From Hyphomicrobiales bacterium (GTDB taxonomy: Bacteria > Pseudomonadota > Alphaproteobacteria > Rhizobiales > Beijerinckiaceae), in NCBI GenBank assembly GCA_027489535.1, contig JAIXZO010000018.1:369345-433344 (forward strand): 64,000 bases of DNA, read 5' to 3'. The notes under the pieces were generated by a model. That model worked only from the letters and a program-made list of their open reading frames with translations. It made no database searches and was not told where the DNA came from. Below, piece after piece: positions 1 through 8,464 of this stretch. Numbering within the stretch: position 1 is the first letter of the stretch; every line of letters starts with the position of its first letter. A program made the position numbers and the translations under genes.

Positions 1-95
1 GAGCAGTCCGCAGTTTGCCGGCCAAAATCATCCCGAACGGGATGACTCGCGAACCGGCATCCTGGTCACGCCGGCAAGAAAGAAATCCGTGTCGG

Positions 96-120
96 AATCT
101 CCGCCCTTGGCGCGGAGATT
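96..120. terminator. hairpin after the CBASS operon
   Basis: A perfect 9-bp inverted repeat (AATCTCCGC / GCGGAGATT, 7-nt loop) lies about 50 bp beyond the capV stop. It has no clear T-run on the minus strand, so it is a weak terminator candidate for the minus-strand CBASS operon. The rest of 1-173 shows no gene I can support. Confidence 0.35.
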
Positions 121-173
121 TAATAGCGATCTGAAGCCGAAAGCTCGCCGCTTCGGCATGGCGGGGGGGCAGC

Positions 174-1208
174 CTACGCCCCTTGCGGAAAATGACGCTC
201 GCGGGGCTCAGCCGTGCTCACAAAGAAACGCGCCAGCGTCTCCCGGTGCGCTTCGAAATGCTCCAACGCGCGCGCAGGCAAAGTGGCAAACGCACTATCA
301 TAATCGTCCAATTCGATCAGGGCATCGGCTTGCTCCGGCTCGATACGCAGGCAGCGCTCAGGCCCCAGCAGCAGCTTGGCCTGCGCAGTGGCATTATCAG
401 TCGTCAGGAACATCGCCGCCTTGATCGCTTCGCGCCATGCTATCGCACCGCCCAGCACCTTCGGCCTATGCAACGCAAAAGGCGCATTGCCCGTGCCGAT
501 GCTCAGTATCTCAATCTGGTCGAAGCTCACGTCGTAGGCGCTCACGGCATCGACGAGCGCGACCATGACCGGGTTGTTAGCCCACACGCCGCCGTCGATG
601 AAGATGCGCCCGCTTTCCTCATGCTCAAAGCCTTTGAGGTAGGTCGGCGCCGCCGAGGTCGCCCGCGCCACCTTCCACATCGGCGTCAGGTGGTCGTTCT
701 TGAAGTCCCTGTGATGATCGGTCTTGAACACGGCTATCTCGGTCTTCGGCATCAAGAAGGCCGGGATCACCAGCCGCGTCATCGATTCCCCGAGCAGATG
801 TTCGCCGAACCGCTTGCGCAGTGCGTTCTCCAGTTCTTTGTGCTTCAGGATCGGCCCGGCAAGCCAAGATGCAAATCGCCATTTGCGTGCCAACCACCAT
901 CCCGGCAGTGGCGGAAATATCTGCCGCCCGTCATTGCGGTAAAAGCCCGTGATCTCCGCGGTGGAGATCCCGAGGCCTAACCCCAGTGCGATGATGCCGC
1001 CGGTCGAAGTGCCGGCGATCATGTCGAAGCAGCGCCCCAGCTTCTGACCGCCGCATAAGGTCTCCTCGCAGCGCCGCAATAGTTCAGCGGTGTAGATTCC
1101 GCGGATGCCGCCGCCATCGAGGGACAGGATTTTGAAAGGTTTTCCCGCCGGCCAGGGCTGGCGCTCGCGACGCGTTGCGCGGCTGTTTGCGCGGCGATCA
1201 GTGAACAT
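174..1208 (-). CDS. capV: CBASS effector, patatin-like phospholipase CapV
   Basis: About 344 aa. This is a patatin-family lipase of the kind that degrades the inner membrane once a CD-NTase signal binds it. The N-terminus carries the glycine-rich oxyanion motif DGGGIRG (about residues 31-37), then the nucleophile elbow GTSTGG (Ser about 68), and later DGG in IFIDGGVWANNP, which supplies the Asp of the Ser-Asp dyad. I chose the ATG at 1208 because it overlaps the stop of the E2-like gene by 11 bp; an upstream in-frame start at 1286 would add 26 basic residues without family character. It is the last gene of a three-gene minus-strand operon, CD-NTase - E2 - CapV. The family role is well established (CapV of CBASS); which cyclic dinucleotide activates this one cannot be read from sequence. 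Confidence 0.93.
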   Translation of the reverse strand: MFTDRRANSRATRRERQPWPAGKPFKILSLDGGGIRGIYTAELLRRCEETLCGGQKLGRCFDMIAGTSTGGIIALGLGLGISTAEITGFYRNDGRQIFPPLPGWWLARKWRFASWLAGPILKHKELENALRKRFGEHLLGESMTRLVIPAFLMPKTEIAVFKTDHHRDFKNDHLTPMWKVARATSAAPTYLKGFEHEESGRIFIDGGVWANNPVMVALVDAVSAYDVSFDQIEILSIGTGNAPFALHRPKVLGGAIAWREAIKAAMFLTTDNATAQAKLLLGPERCLRIEPEQADALIELDDYDSAFATLPARALEHFEAHRETLARFFVSTAEPRERHFPQGA

Positions 1209-1695
1209 CGGCTTTGACCTCCCTGATGATCTGCGCCTCGGCCTCATGCATGTGGGCAACACTTTCGTATCCGACACCAGGCGCAAGCCAGCTGCCCGTC
1301 AGATGCCATAGCTCGTAGTAAAGCAACCACTCCGACGCCCAGTGGATCGTCGTTTCCGCGATCAGGCGTGCGGGCGACCACTCGGCCCCTTCGGGATCGA
1401 ACAGACAGAGCCCCGACCTTGCCGGGTCGTCCTGGTCGAAGATGAGATGCGGAATTTCCGCGAAAGTCCCGCCCGGGCGTGGCTGCAACGGTGGCTCGAC
1501 CACCATGACATAAGGCAGCGCCATGGCGCCCGGCTTCCAGAAGAGCAGCACGTCATAGATGAGCGCCTTCGGCCGAAGCGGTCCGCGCCAGACGAGCGCG
1601 CCGTTCCCCAGCCTGCAACCCTGAAAATCCGGCCACTGCAATGCCATGGCCTTCAATTGCGCATCCGGCGACCGCGCGCCGGGACTAGACCCCAT
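1198..1695 (-). CDS. CBASS E2-like ubiquitin-conjugating-type protein (short type II)
   Basis: About 165 aa from the ATG at 1695 (an ATG at 1704 is equally possible). The start overlaps the end of the CD-NTase gene by 11 bp, and the stop overlaps capV by 11 bp, so the three genes are translationally coupled. The fold pattern (YVMVVEPPLQPRPGG, then FAEIPHLIF, then GLCLFDPEGAEW with a single likely catalytic Cys, then a WASEWLLYYELW helix) matches the stand-alone E2-like proteins of type II-short CBASS. These conjugate the C-terminus of the CD-NTase to targets and raise its activity. No E1 (Cap2 adenylation domain) or JAB peptidase (Cap3) gene is nearby, which is what defines the short variant. 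The longer reading from 1905 is just frame overlap with the CD-NTase. Confidence 0.85.
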   Translation of the reverse strand: MGSSPGARSPDAQLKAMALQWPDFQGCRLGNGALVWRGPLRPKALIYDVLLFWKPGAMALPYVMVVEPPLQPRPGGTFAEIPHLIFDQDDPARSGLCLFDPEGAEWSPARLIAETTIHWASEWLLYYELWHLTGSWLAPGVGYESVAHMHEAEAQIIREVKADVH

Positions 1696-2983
1696 CCCGG
1701 CCATCCCGCTTACCGCGCATGAGAACAGGATGGAAGTTGTGACGGGGCACCTCGCGCATCCGTTCCGGGGCGGCCACAACCGCGGGCGCATAGATGCCGC
1801 CGGACCGCGGCGCTGACAACACCGGCGCGACGCTCTCACGGCGGTCGTAGCGTTCCACCAGCAGCGTGCGCTGCGCGCGCCCAATACGCTCGCCGAAGAG
1901 TTCATCTATGGTGCGGGCGATGTCGGAAAGCGACGCGCCCGCCATGAACACAAGGCGATCGGCAAGATGTTCGAGCGCCTCGGCCAGCGTCTTCATATCG
2001 GCGCGGCCTGCGGCGTCCGGGCGCGGCCAGCGGTCATTGATGACGTCGGCCGGATAGGACGGATTCACTTCCTGGGGGCGCGTGCCGCGCGCCAGATGCT
2101 CCCGCATGATCTTCGCCGTGCCGTCCGCCAGCACATAGAGCTGCGCGGTCAGGCCGGCCGGCACGAAACCGACGCTACCGGCCCGCTTTGTCAGGTAGAT
2201 CGACGGCGGACGCGGCTGCCCCTTGTCCTCGTAGTGCAGATTGAGAAACCGCTTGAGCAGCTTCAGCGCGACTGCCTCCTGCGCGTCGATGGCGTTCGGA
2301 ATCGCCGGCGGGAGGTCATGCTGGTCGGCCTTGGCGACGACCTGCCGTTCCTGTTCATCAAGATACTGCAGGCGGCTGCGTGAGGCTGTCGCGCGATGGC
2401 GCCGCAGCTGCTCTGTGAACAACGCCTGTCCCACGCCGACCTGGCTCCGGAACCAATCGGTGAAGCCCCAGGGATTCGACGGCACGCGCAGGTCCTCTCC
2501 CTTGTCAGGAGAATGAAAAATCTCACCCGCGCGGGCGATGGCGAGCCGCTGCCGCCGGTCCATGACCGTGACGTCCATGTGCATGAACGGAAACTGCAGC
2601 TGGACGCAGCGCGTGCAGCGCACGATGGCCGTCACGCCCGGAAAGCCCTGCAGCGACTCCTCCAGCAGGTCGAGCGCCCGGCTGTTATCCCAGTCATCCG
2701 GCACGTCGATCTCGACAATGGCATCGACGTCGAAACGGTCGTCTTCGGTGCCGCTGAGGATTGTGGTGCTCGTAGCAATGGAGCCCTGTGCATAGATCAG
2801 GCTGGCCCCGTCAACCAGGTAGGGCGCTATCTTGCTTGAAGGCCGCTCCAGATGGGTCTTGAGCCGGCGATAGCGGTTCTCGGCGACCTTGCGGTCATGC
2901 GGGCTCAGCTCGATCAATGCCGCGACGTCGAGAAGCACCTCGTCGAGGGCGGCGGGACTATGAAAAGGGTCAGGCTCGGCCAT
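1685..2983 (-). CDS. cdn: CBASS CD-NTase (cGAS/DncV-like nucleotidyltransferase)
   Basis: 432 aa. It has the nucleotidyltransferase core: the GS motif in YAQGSIATST (G67, S68), the metal-binding D-x-D in DRFDVDAIVEID (D85, D87) and a third acid in HMDVTV (D137). The size and the C-terminal helical half fit oligonucleotide cyclases that make a cyclic di- or trinucleotide on phage infection. It is the first gene of the operon; E2 and CapV follow with overlaps. The C-terminus ends in a flexible Arg/Gly-rich stretch, as expected for a CD-NTase whose tail is handled by an E2. The clade and nucleotide product cannot be assigned by eye. Confidence 0.93.
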   Translation of the reverse strand: MAEPDPFHSPAALDEVLLDVAALIELSPHDRKVAENRYRRLKTHLERPSSKIAPYLVDGASLIYAQGSIATSTTILSGTEDDRFDVDAIVEIDVPDDWDNSRALDLLEESLQGFPGVTAIVRCTRCVQLQFPFMHMDVTVMDRRQRLAIARAGEIFHSPDKGEDLRVPSNPWGFTDWFRSQVGVGQALFTEQLRRHRATASRSRLQYLDEQERQVVAKADQHDLPPAIPNAIDAQEAVALKLLKRFLNLHYEDKGQPRPPSIYLTKRAGSVGFVPAGLTAQLYVLADGTAKIMREHLARGTRPQEVNPSYPADVINDRWPRPDAAGRADMKTLAEALEHLADRLVFMAGASLSDIARTIDELFGERIGRAQRTLLVERYDRRESVAPVLSAPRSGGIYAPAVVAAPERMREVPRHNFHPVLMRGKRDGRDGV

Positions 2984-3045
2984 GGGCGTTCGTTCCTCTG
3001 ATGGGCGGCCCGGCCGTGCCGGACGTCGCCACGTTTAGCTTGCGT

Positions 3046-3073
3046 ATGTCGCTCTCGACATGAGATACATGTC
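3046..3073. promoter_or_regulatory. overlapping inverted-repeat operators between CBASS and capH
   Basis: Two perfect inverted repeats share an arm: ATGTCG-4nt-CGACAT at 3046-3061 and GACATG-5nt-CATGTC at 3057-3073. They cover the -35 and spacer of the plus-strand promoter and the start region of the minus-strand promoter, the position expected for an autoregulating XRE repressor that also silences the CBASS operon. Confidence 0.7.
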
Positions 3074-3083
3074 TGACTATATG
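3055..3083 (+). promoter_or_regulatory. promoter of the capH/capP-like pair
   Basis: On the plus strand: TCGACA (3055-3060), 17-bp spacer, TATATG (3078-3083), upstream of the repressor ATG at 3130. The -35 box and spacer sit inside the inverted repeats, suggesting autoregulation. It faces the CBASS promoter and overlaps its -10 box. Confidence 0.5.
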
Positions 3084-3108
3084 TAGGAACGATCTTACAA
3101 CTCGTCAA
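3080..3108 (-). promoter_or_regulatory. sigma70-type promoter of the CBASS operon
   Basis: On the minus strand: -35 TTGACG (3108-3103), 17-bp spacer, -10 TACATA (3085-3080). Transcription would start near 3073, directly at the edge of the inverted-repeat operators, and give a leader of about 90 nt before the CD-NTase ATG at 2983. Confidence 0.6.
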
Positions 3109-3129
3109 GTAAAGGATGGCGAACAAGAC

Positions 3130-3486
3130 ATGACCGAAAAGTCCGACTCTGCCGCGATTTTCCAGCAAAGGCTTAAAAAGGCTCGTGAATTACGCGGATG
3201 GAACCAGGCGGAGCTTGGGGATAAAGCGGGCATGCCCGCCAGCTCGATTGCCCATTTCGAGACCGGAACGCGCAAGCCGTCCTTCGAATCGCTCCGGCGG
3301 CTGGCCAACGCGCTCGAAATCACGACCGACTATCTGCTCGGCCGCGTGGACAGCCCCGACCTGGCACAGGCCGGCGACCCGCTGTTCCGCGATATCGGCA
3401 AGCTGTCCGCCGACGACCGCGAGATCGCCAAGGGCTTCCTGGAAATGCTCGCCCAACGCAAAGCGAAGAAAGACAAGGACCCGTGA
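3130..3486 (+). CDS. XRE-family repressor, CapH-like
   Basis: 118 aa with an N-terminal helix-turn-helix of the Cro/C1 (XRE) type at residues 11-72 (QQRLKKARELRGWNQAELG ... FETGTRKPSFESLRRLANAL). The C-terminal 45 residues are a helical tail. It is divergent from the CBASS operon and overlaps the next gene, an ImmA/IrrE peptidase, by 4 bp (GTGA). This HTH-plus-peptidase pair next to CBASS matches CapH/CapP, where CapH represses CBASS transcription until the peptidase cleaves it. The DNA-binding domain is certain; the CapH role is inferred from context and from the operators just upstream. Confidence 0.88.
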   Translation: MTEKSDSAAIFQQRLKKARELRGWNQAELGDKAGMPASSIAHFETGTRKPSFESLRRLANALEITTDYLLGRVDSPDLAQAGDPLFRDIGKLSADDREIAKGFLEMLAQRKAKKDKDP

Positions 3487-4367
3487 AGCGCCCCTTCAGC
3501 CTCAAGATGGCCCGGCAGACGGCCGAAGCCTTCCTGAAGCGCGAAGGCATCGTCACGCTGCCCGTCGATCCGTTCGCCATCGCCGACAGTCTCGACATCG
3601 CGGTCGAGGGCAAGCCCGAAGGCGCTGATGGCGTCTCGGGCATGCTGCTCCGCCACGGCAACAGCTTCGGCATTATCTACACAACGCATATTCCGAGCCC
3701 GGGCTTTCAGCGCTTCAGCGTCAGCCATGAACTCGGGCATTACATGCTGCCCGGCCACCCGGAACAGATATTCACAAACAACATCCACGTCTCCCGCGCC
3801 GGCTTCGTCACCAACGACCCCCGCGAACTGGAGGCGGATCATTTCGCGGCGGGCCTTCTGATGCCGGAAGCCCCGTTCAAAGCCGAAATGAACCGCCACG
3901 ACCCTGGCCTCGATGCCATCGCAGCCGTCGCCGACCAATGCCTCACCTCTCTTACTGCGACCGCCATCCGCTTCGCCGAACTCAGCGACACGGCCGTCGC
4001 CGTCATCGTCAGCACCGGCGGAATCATCGACTACAGTTTCCTGTCGGAACCGATGAAAGCGCTGCCCAAGCTCGACTGGCTGCGCAAAGGAACGAAGCTC
4101 CCTGCCGGCACCACTACCGCGCGACTCGCCGCCGATCCCGCGCAAGTGCGCGCAGGCAACCGCACCGCCGATGCGGTGGATGTGCGCGATTGGCTCGGCG
4201 GAACGACGAAGGCCGAAGTCTCCGAAGAATCCATCGGTCTCGGCGCTTACGGTAAAGTGCTGACCGTCCTTGTCTCCTCCAGCATCGGTCAGGACGACGA
4301 CCCGGACGAGGACGAGGAAAGCGACGATGAAGTAGTCGAACGCTGGACGCCGCGTTTCCGGCGGTAA
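3483..4367 (+). CDS. ImmA/IrrE-family metallopeptidase, CapP-like
   Basis: 294 aa, GTG start overlapping the repressor stop (GTGA). It has the zinc-protease motif HELGH (residues 82-86) and the downstream glutamate in ELEADHFAAGLLMP (E117), the ImmA/IrrE arrangement. The middle and C-terminal part (about 150-294) is a possible sensor domain, ending in a very acidic stretch (DDDPDEDEESDDE). The family cleaves XRE repressors in response to DNA damage or other stress; CapP does so for CBASS. The partner substrate would be the gene in front of it. Convergent with parB, with a strong hairpin between. Confidence 0.88.
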   Translation: MKRPFSLKMARQTAEAFLKREGIVTLPVDPFAIADSLDIAVEGKPEGADGVSGMLLRHGNSFGIIYTTHIPSPGFQRFSVSHELGHYMLPGHPEQIFTNNIHVSRAGFVTNDPRELEADHFAAGLLMPEAPFKAEMNRHDPGLDAIAAVADQCLTSLTATAIRFAELSDTAVAVIVSTGGIIDYSFLSEPMKALPKLDWLRKGTKLPAGTTTARLAADPAQVRAGNRTADAVDVRDWLGGTTKAEVSEESIGLGAYGKVLTVLVSSSIGQDDDPDEDEESDDEVVERWTPRFRR

Positions 4368-4369
4368 GT

Positions 4370-4396
4370 ACCGGCCGCGCCGAAGGCGCGGCCGGT
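4370..4396. terminator. hairpin between convergent capP-like and parB genes
   Basis: A perfect 12-bp inverted repeat (ACCGGCCGCGCC - GAA - GGCGCGGCCGGT) fills the 36-bp gap between two converging stop codons. Without a T-run it is probably a bidirectional, structure-only terminator. Confidence 0.65.
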
Positions 4397-4403
4397 GGAA
4401 AGA

Positions 4404-6215
4404 TCAGGCCGCTTCTTGGCGTTCAACGTCCTGCTCGTCACGCAGGCGCATCGCTTCCGGCAGCCAGCCAGTCCCGGCGATCTCGCGAGCGGCAAAGGCC
4501 GCAAGTTCGGACTTTTTCATCTTTTCCCAGGACGGCGCCGCCGGTACGCCCTTCGCTTCGCACAGCGCCGATATGATCTGCGCCCCGCTGATGCGCGAGA
4601 AGTAATTCTCGACGCCGGGTGTGAAAGTCTGCGTCATGTCGATCCCGAGCGCGCGCGCCAGGGCATCAGCATGACCGATGCGCGGGCTGTTCACCGGATC
4701 AGATTTGCGGCGGACAGCATCGACGCTCTCGGCTGCAACATGGGCAAGTAATGCCAGCAACCTTTCCTGCGGCTGCGCAAGGCACCAGGTCCAGAGCGCT
4801 TCCGGCTCCTGTGGCAAGTGCCCGGCCCAGCCGCGATCTGCGTCATCGCCGCAGCCCGGTCCCGCATCGCGTAATACGATCTGCAGGCAGGACTGCTCGC
4901 GTCCGAACCTGTAGAAGACCGGCAGCGCCAGCGCATGGACGACCGCGGCCAGCGCGACCACCGGATTCTCTGCCAGCGCCCGCGACACAATGGACGATTT
5001 CTCGGACGTCAACGATTCAACCAATGCCGCTGAGATCACCGCAGGTTTCCGCGGCGACGATTCGTTCTCCACGACAGGATGCTGCGGCTCGTCGCCCCGG
5101 CGAACAAGACCCCGCACGACGTCCGGCGACCCGTCATAGGCCAACGTGACAACCGCACCGGCAAGGGCGAGTACTTCGGCCGGCCACACGGTCCGGCCTT
5201 CCTCAATCGCGGCAAGAGCCTGATCGATTTCGTCGAGCCGTGCCAGCACAGCCTCATCGCCGTCATCGGCTTCTGCCGAGTCAGCCAGAGCATCATACTC
5301 TTCGGCCAGAGCCGCAGAGAGACTTTCTTGCTCCTCCGACAGTTCTTGCTGCACAGGCTTCGCACGACGAAAATCCGTCAGCATCGAACGGTCGAAATCG
5401 CCGGCGATCTCAACCCACGCCCAGCCCTCGGCCCGCACGTCTGCGGCCAAGGCTGATAGCTTCTCGGCCACAAGGCTGTTGAGAAGCGCTTGGTCGATGA
5501 TCGTGCCACTGTCTTCGTCGTCGAACAGGTCACGGCGAACAGCACCACCTGCCTGCTCGTAGGCCTCAATGCCTACGAAGCGCACGCGCTTGTCGGTTGC
5601 GGGGATTTCACCTTCGGTCAGATAGCGCCGGATGGATGACGGAGAACGTTGCCACTCGGGCAGATCGGCCAGAACGCGTTCCTGCGCGACATGATCGTCT
5701 GAGATTGCAAAGGCCTGTGCATCTTCAAGGTCAATCTCACCCTGCCGATAGGCCTCAAGCACGACGGGGCTCAGACGACCCAGCTTCAGGCGTTTGACCA
5801 CAACGGATTCAGTGACGCCGAACCGGGTAGCGACGGCAGCCACATCGACCCCACGATCAACGAGTTCACGGAATGCGACGAACTGGTCCGCAGGATGCAT
5901 GGCCACACGCACCACGTTCTCAGCGAGGCTGATTTCACCAGCATCGGCATCTGAAGCGACAAGCTGGCACGGCACGTCCATGTCAGAAGCGATGGCGCCT
6001 TGTTCGGCAAGCAGCTTCAGCGCGAGGAAGCGGCGCTGCCCGGCTACGACGGCGAACTTGCTGCCTTTGATCTTGCGGACGATAGGCGCCTGCAGAAGGC
6101 CATGCGCCGCAATCGACGCAGCAAGCTCCTCGATGCCGTCCGAAATGCCGGTTTTTCGGACATTGCCGTTCCACACGGTGAGTTTGTTCAGAGGGATAGT
6201 AATTGTCTCGGTCAT
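4404..6215 (-). CDS. parB: ParB/RepB/Spo0J-family partition protein (KorB-like)
   Basis: 603 aa, much longer than chromosomal ParB (about 300). Residues 1-110 are the ParB/Srx CTPase-type domain (GNVRKTGISDGIEELAASI, then VVAGQRRFLALKLL). About 115-200 is the KorB-like HTH (GVDVAAVATRFGVTESVVVKRLKLGRLSP). The long C-terminal part, with acidic low-complexity stretches, is typical of ParB-domain proteins carried by alphaproteobacterial plasmids and integrative elements. No parA or replication gene is beside it, so the role may be regulatory or element maintenance rather than classical partition. The RBS AAAGGAG lies 6 nt before the ATG. Its leader belongs to a repeated GC-rich family also found before ardC. 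Confidence 0.88.
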   Translation of the reverse strand: MTETITIPLNKLTVWNGNVRKTGISDGIEELAASIAAHGLLQAPIVRKIKGSKFAVVAGQRRFLALKLLAEQGAIASDMDVPCQLVASDADAGEISLAENVVRVAMHPADQFVAFRELVDRGVDVAAVATRFGVTESVVVKRLKLGRLSPVVLEAYRQGEIDLEDAQAFAISDDHVAQERVLADLPEWQRSPSSIRRYLTEGEIPATDKRVRFVGIEAYEQAGGAVRRDLFDDEDSGTIIDQALLNSLVAEKLSALAADVRAEGWAWVEIAGDFDRSMLTDFRRAKPVQQELSEEQESLSAALAEEYDALADSAEADDGDEAVLARLDEIDQALAAIEEGRTVWPAEVLALAGAVVTLAYDGSPDVVRGLVRRGDEPQHPVVENESSPRKPAVISAALVESLTSEKSSIVSRALAENPVVALAAVVHALALPVFYRFGREQSCLQIVLRDAGPGCGDDADRGWAGHLPQEPEALWTWCLAQPQERLLALLAHVAAESVDAVRRKSDPVNSPRIGHADALARALGIDMTQTFTPGVENYFSRISGAQIISALCEAKGVPAAPSWEKMKKSELAAFAAREIAGTGWLPEAMRLRDEQDVERQEAA

Positions 6216-6241
6216 GACTTTCTCCTTTGGTTGTCGGTGGG

Positions 6242-6370
6242 CTCAAGACGCCAGGGAGAAAGGCTGGGCGGACAAGCCGCCGGGTCACCGCTGCAAGCGG
6301 TTACGGCCAACACGGCCCGGCAACGCCGGGGTGGTGCGGGCAGGCCGTTGACCGGGCGGCGCGCCCGGCC
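6242..6370 (-). promoter_or_regulatory. GC-rich leader upstream of parB (element-wide repeat, copy 1)
   Basis: This stretch upstream of parB matches 39505-39623 upstream of ardC: shared blocks CTCAAGACGC, TGGTGCGGGC, TTGACCGG and CGGCGCGCCCGGCC (plus-strand reading) in the same order and spacing. It is noncoding and GC-rich and probably holds a shared promoter or leader structure for backbone genes. Confidence 0.5.
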
Positions 6371-6419
6371 GTCATGGCGTCATGGATTGAGCCAACGGCA
6401 CGAAGGAGATGAATACGGG

Positions 6420-8462
6420 CTATACGTTGCCCAGAACCTTCATAGCTGCGGTTTTAGGATCGCCATAAAAAATCGGGTCTACATGCTCCATGATGTCGGC
6501 ACTCACGTCGAGAAAGTTTCGCTTATTTTCAATGGGAATGAGAGAACGCTTCGCACCGTTGTCTTTGGCGACCTGAAGCGGTTCCGTGAGTGAACGAAGA
6601 GGCTTGATGTTTCCCTGCACGCTCATGTCTCCAAGAACGAGCAACCCTGAACTGACGGGCGCTTTCCTGAGTGCTGAATAAGCTGCAACGAACAAAGCTA
6701 CCCCGACCTCGGCCTCCACGCGGTTCCCCAATAGATCAATCACCTCGACATGCATATCCGAAGTCTCAAGGTCTCGCGCGATGCCAAGCTCGGTTTTCTT
6801 AGCTTGGACATAGCTGAAAGCGCGCTGTACGGATTCCTTCATTGCCCCGGAAATGCCTCCAGCCATTTTGAGCTTCCCGGTTCCACTCGAAACTGAAACT
6901 TCCATACGGTAGAGTCCAACAGTCCCGTCAGATGTCACGCCAGCCGTATAAACGGTTCCAGGCGACAACGGATCGGCGGAAATCAGGTCGCGACCGCCTT
7001 GCTCGGGAACGCCGACAAACTTCTCCTCTCCAGTGTCCTGGAGCGTGTAGCTGAATGAGGTCTGATAGTACTCAAATGACCCCATTTTCTTGAGCTGTTC
7101 CTTCACGCGTCGCCGACCTTCTAGGGCCAACTCCAGAATTTCCGAAAGGTCTTCCTGCGTGACGTCTCCGTGCGGGTGTAAAATCTTCATCAAACCGGAC
7201 ACGGTTTTCCTGACGGCCTTGCGATCACGCGCGTTGAGATGGGCGCCAAGTGAAAAATGACGGTCAATGATCTCCGTAAAATTGTGTTTCCTCATCTCGC
7301 GCAATGCTTCGGCGAGATAGTCCACGACGAATCCATAGTGATCGGTAAACAACTGGTTCCGCATCTGCGGAATTTCCCATCCAGGAACATAGAAATGAAG
7401 GCGATCGATGAAAGCCATGTCATCGCGAATTGTGTCAGGCATCGGCGCAAATAAGTGGCCAGTCTGAACCATGACGTCGATGGGTTGATTGGTATTGCCA
7501 AACATGGCGATACTGGCATCACCGGCGACAGCCTCCTGACCCCGCTGGAATGTTCCAGACTCACAGTAGGTTTTCATCGTGGTGATGACTTCTTTAGGCA
7601 TCTTCTGTAGGTCTGCGACCTCATCGAAACCGACCACATCCCATATCTGGACCATACCCTTCTGACGGCCCGACATATGACCGAAGAGATTGGCTACCGT
7701 ACTGCCGCCCGTTAGGAGCGCCGTATAGGGCGAAACTTCTTGAACAACATAACTCTTTCCTGTTCCGCGCGGCCCGAGTTCGATGAGGTTATAGTTCCGC
7801 TCTGCAAGGGGAATGAGACGGACGAGAAAAAGAAGCTTTAGTCGCCTAGACATATCCTGAGGCTCATATCCCATGCTGCGAATCATGAGATCGATCCACT
7901 CGTCGGTCGAAAACTCCTTGCGCACGTTCCGATATTCATCGAGGTCGAAGGTGGCGATCTGGATTGGCGTGAGCTTGTCGATCCAGAACGGGTTCTTGCC
8001 CTTAGATTCCTCATCGCTTTCAAAGCGCATATCAACTTGCGCCCAGACGCCGCCCATTAACAGACGCTCGTAGTCGCGTACGTACTGACTGGGAATATGA
8101 AGGAACTTGTTGTTGAAGTTTACGCCTTCAGCCCAGTAGTCCGAGTCGACAAGGCGTACCTTCAGCTTATCTATAAAAGAATATTTGCCGCGTTCTTTTA
8201 CCTTACTCTGTGCTTTAGCTGACTCATCGGGCCTGATGTAATTGTTTGCGAGCGTATCATTGACTACCTGCAAGCCCATCTGGATAGAAACTTCATCTGA
8301 AGATGCACAGTATTTTCCAAGCAAGAACTCCAGCACGAAAACAGGTACGTTTGCACCCACCTTCACCTTTCGGACGAGGTCCTTGCGGACGACCTTACCG
8401 GCAAAGAGGTGATTTGCCTTGTCGTCGAGACCGTCGCGGGTCGGCGGGGTTCCATTACTCAT
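6420..8462 (-). CDS. brxL: BREX protein BrxL (Lon-like AAA+ protein)
   Basis: 680 aa, the usual BrxL length. The AAA+ part shows Walker A GPRGTGKS (about residue 232) and Walker B-like IWDVVGFDEVADL. The C-terminal third is Lon-protease-like, with a Ser in GDMSVQGNIKPL and a downstream Lys (DNGAKRSL). BrxL is a DNA-binding hexameric ring required for phage restriction in type 1 BREX. It is the last gene of the minus-strand BREX operon, 2 bp after pglZ. About 200 bp of backbone leader separate it from parB. Confidence 0.95.
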   Translation of the reverse strand: MSNGTPPTRDGLDDKANHLFAGKVVRKDLVRKVKVGANVPVFVLEFLLGKYCASSDEVSIQMGLQVVNDTLANNYIRPDESAKAQSKVKERGKYSFIDKLKVRLVDSDYWAEGVNFNNKFLHIPSQYVRDYERLLMGGVWAQVDMRFESDEESKGKNPFWIDKLTPIQIATFDLDEYRNVRKEFSTDEWIDLMIRSMGYEPQDMSRRLKLLFLVRLIPLAERNYNLIELGPRGTGKSYVVQEVSPYTALLTGGSTVANLFGHMSGRQKGMVQIWDVVGFDEVADLQKMPKEVITTMKTYCESGTFQRGQEAVAGDASIAMFGNTNQPIDVMVQTGHLFAPMPDTIRDDMAFIDRLHFYVPGWEIPQMRNQLFTDHYGFVVDYLAEALREMRKHNFTEIIDRHFSLGAHLNARDRKAVRKTVSGLMKILHPHGDVTQEDLSEILELALEGRRRVKEQLKKMGSFEYYQTSFSYTLQDTGEEKFVGVPEQGGRDLISADPLSPGTVYTAGVTSDGTVGLYRMEVSVSSGTGKLKMAGGISGAMKESVQRAFSYVQAKKTELGIARDLETSDMHVEVIDLLGNRVEAEVGVALFVAAYSALRKAPVSSGLLVLGDMSVQGNIKPLRSLTEPLQVAKDNGAKRSLIPIENKRNFLDVSADIMEHVDPIFYGDPKTAAMKVLGNV

Positions 8463-8464
8463 GC

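Noticed and set aside
183..980. 265-aa plus-strand reading opposite the patatin gene
   Set aside because: Arg/His-rich shadow of capV in another frame, without motif or RBS.
1208..1286. Longer start for the patatin gene
   Set aside because: The extra N-terminus is basic, lies within the E2-like gene and has no family similarity; the ATG at 1208 gives the tight overlap seen elsewhere in the operon.
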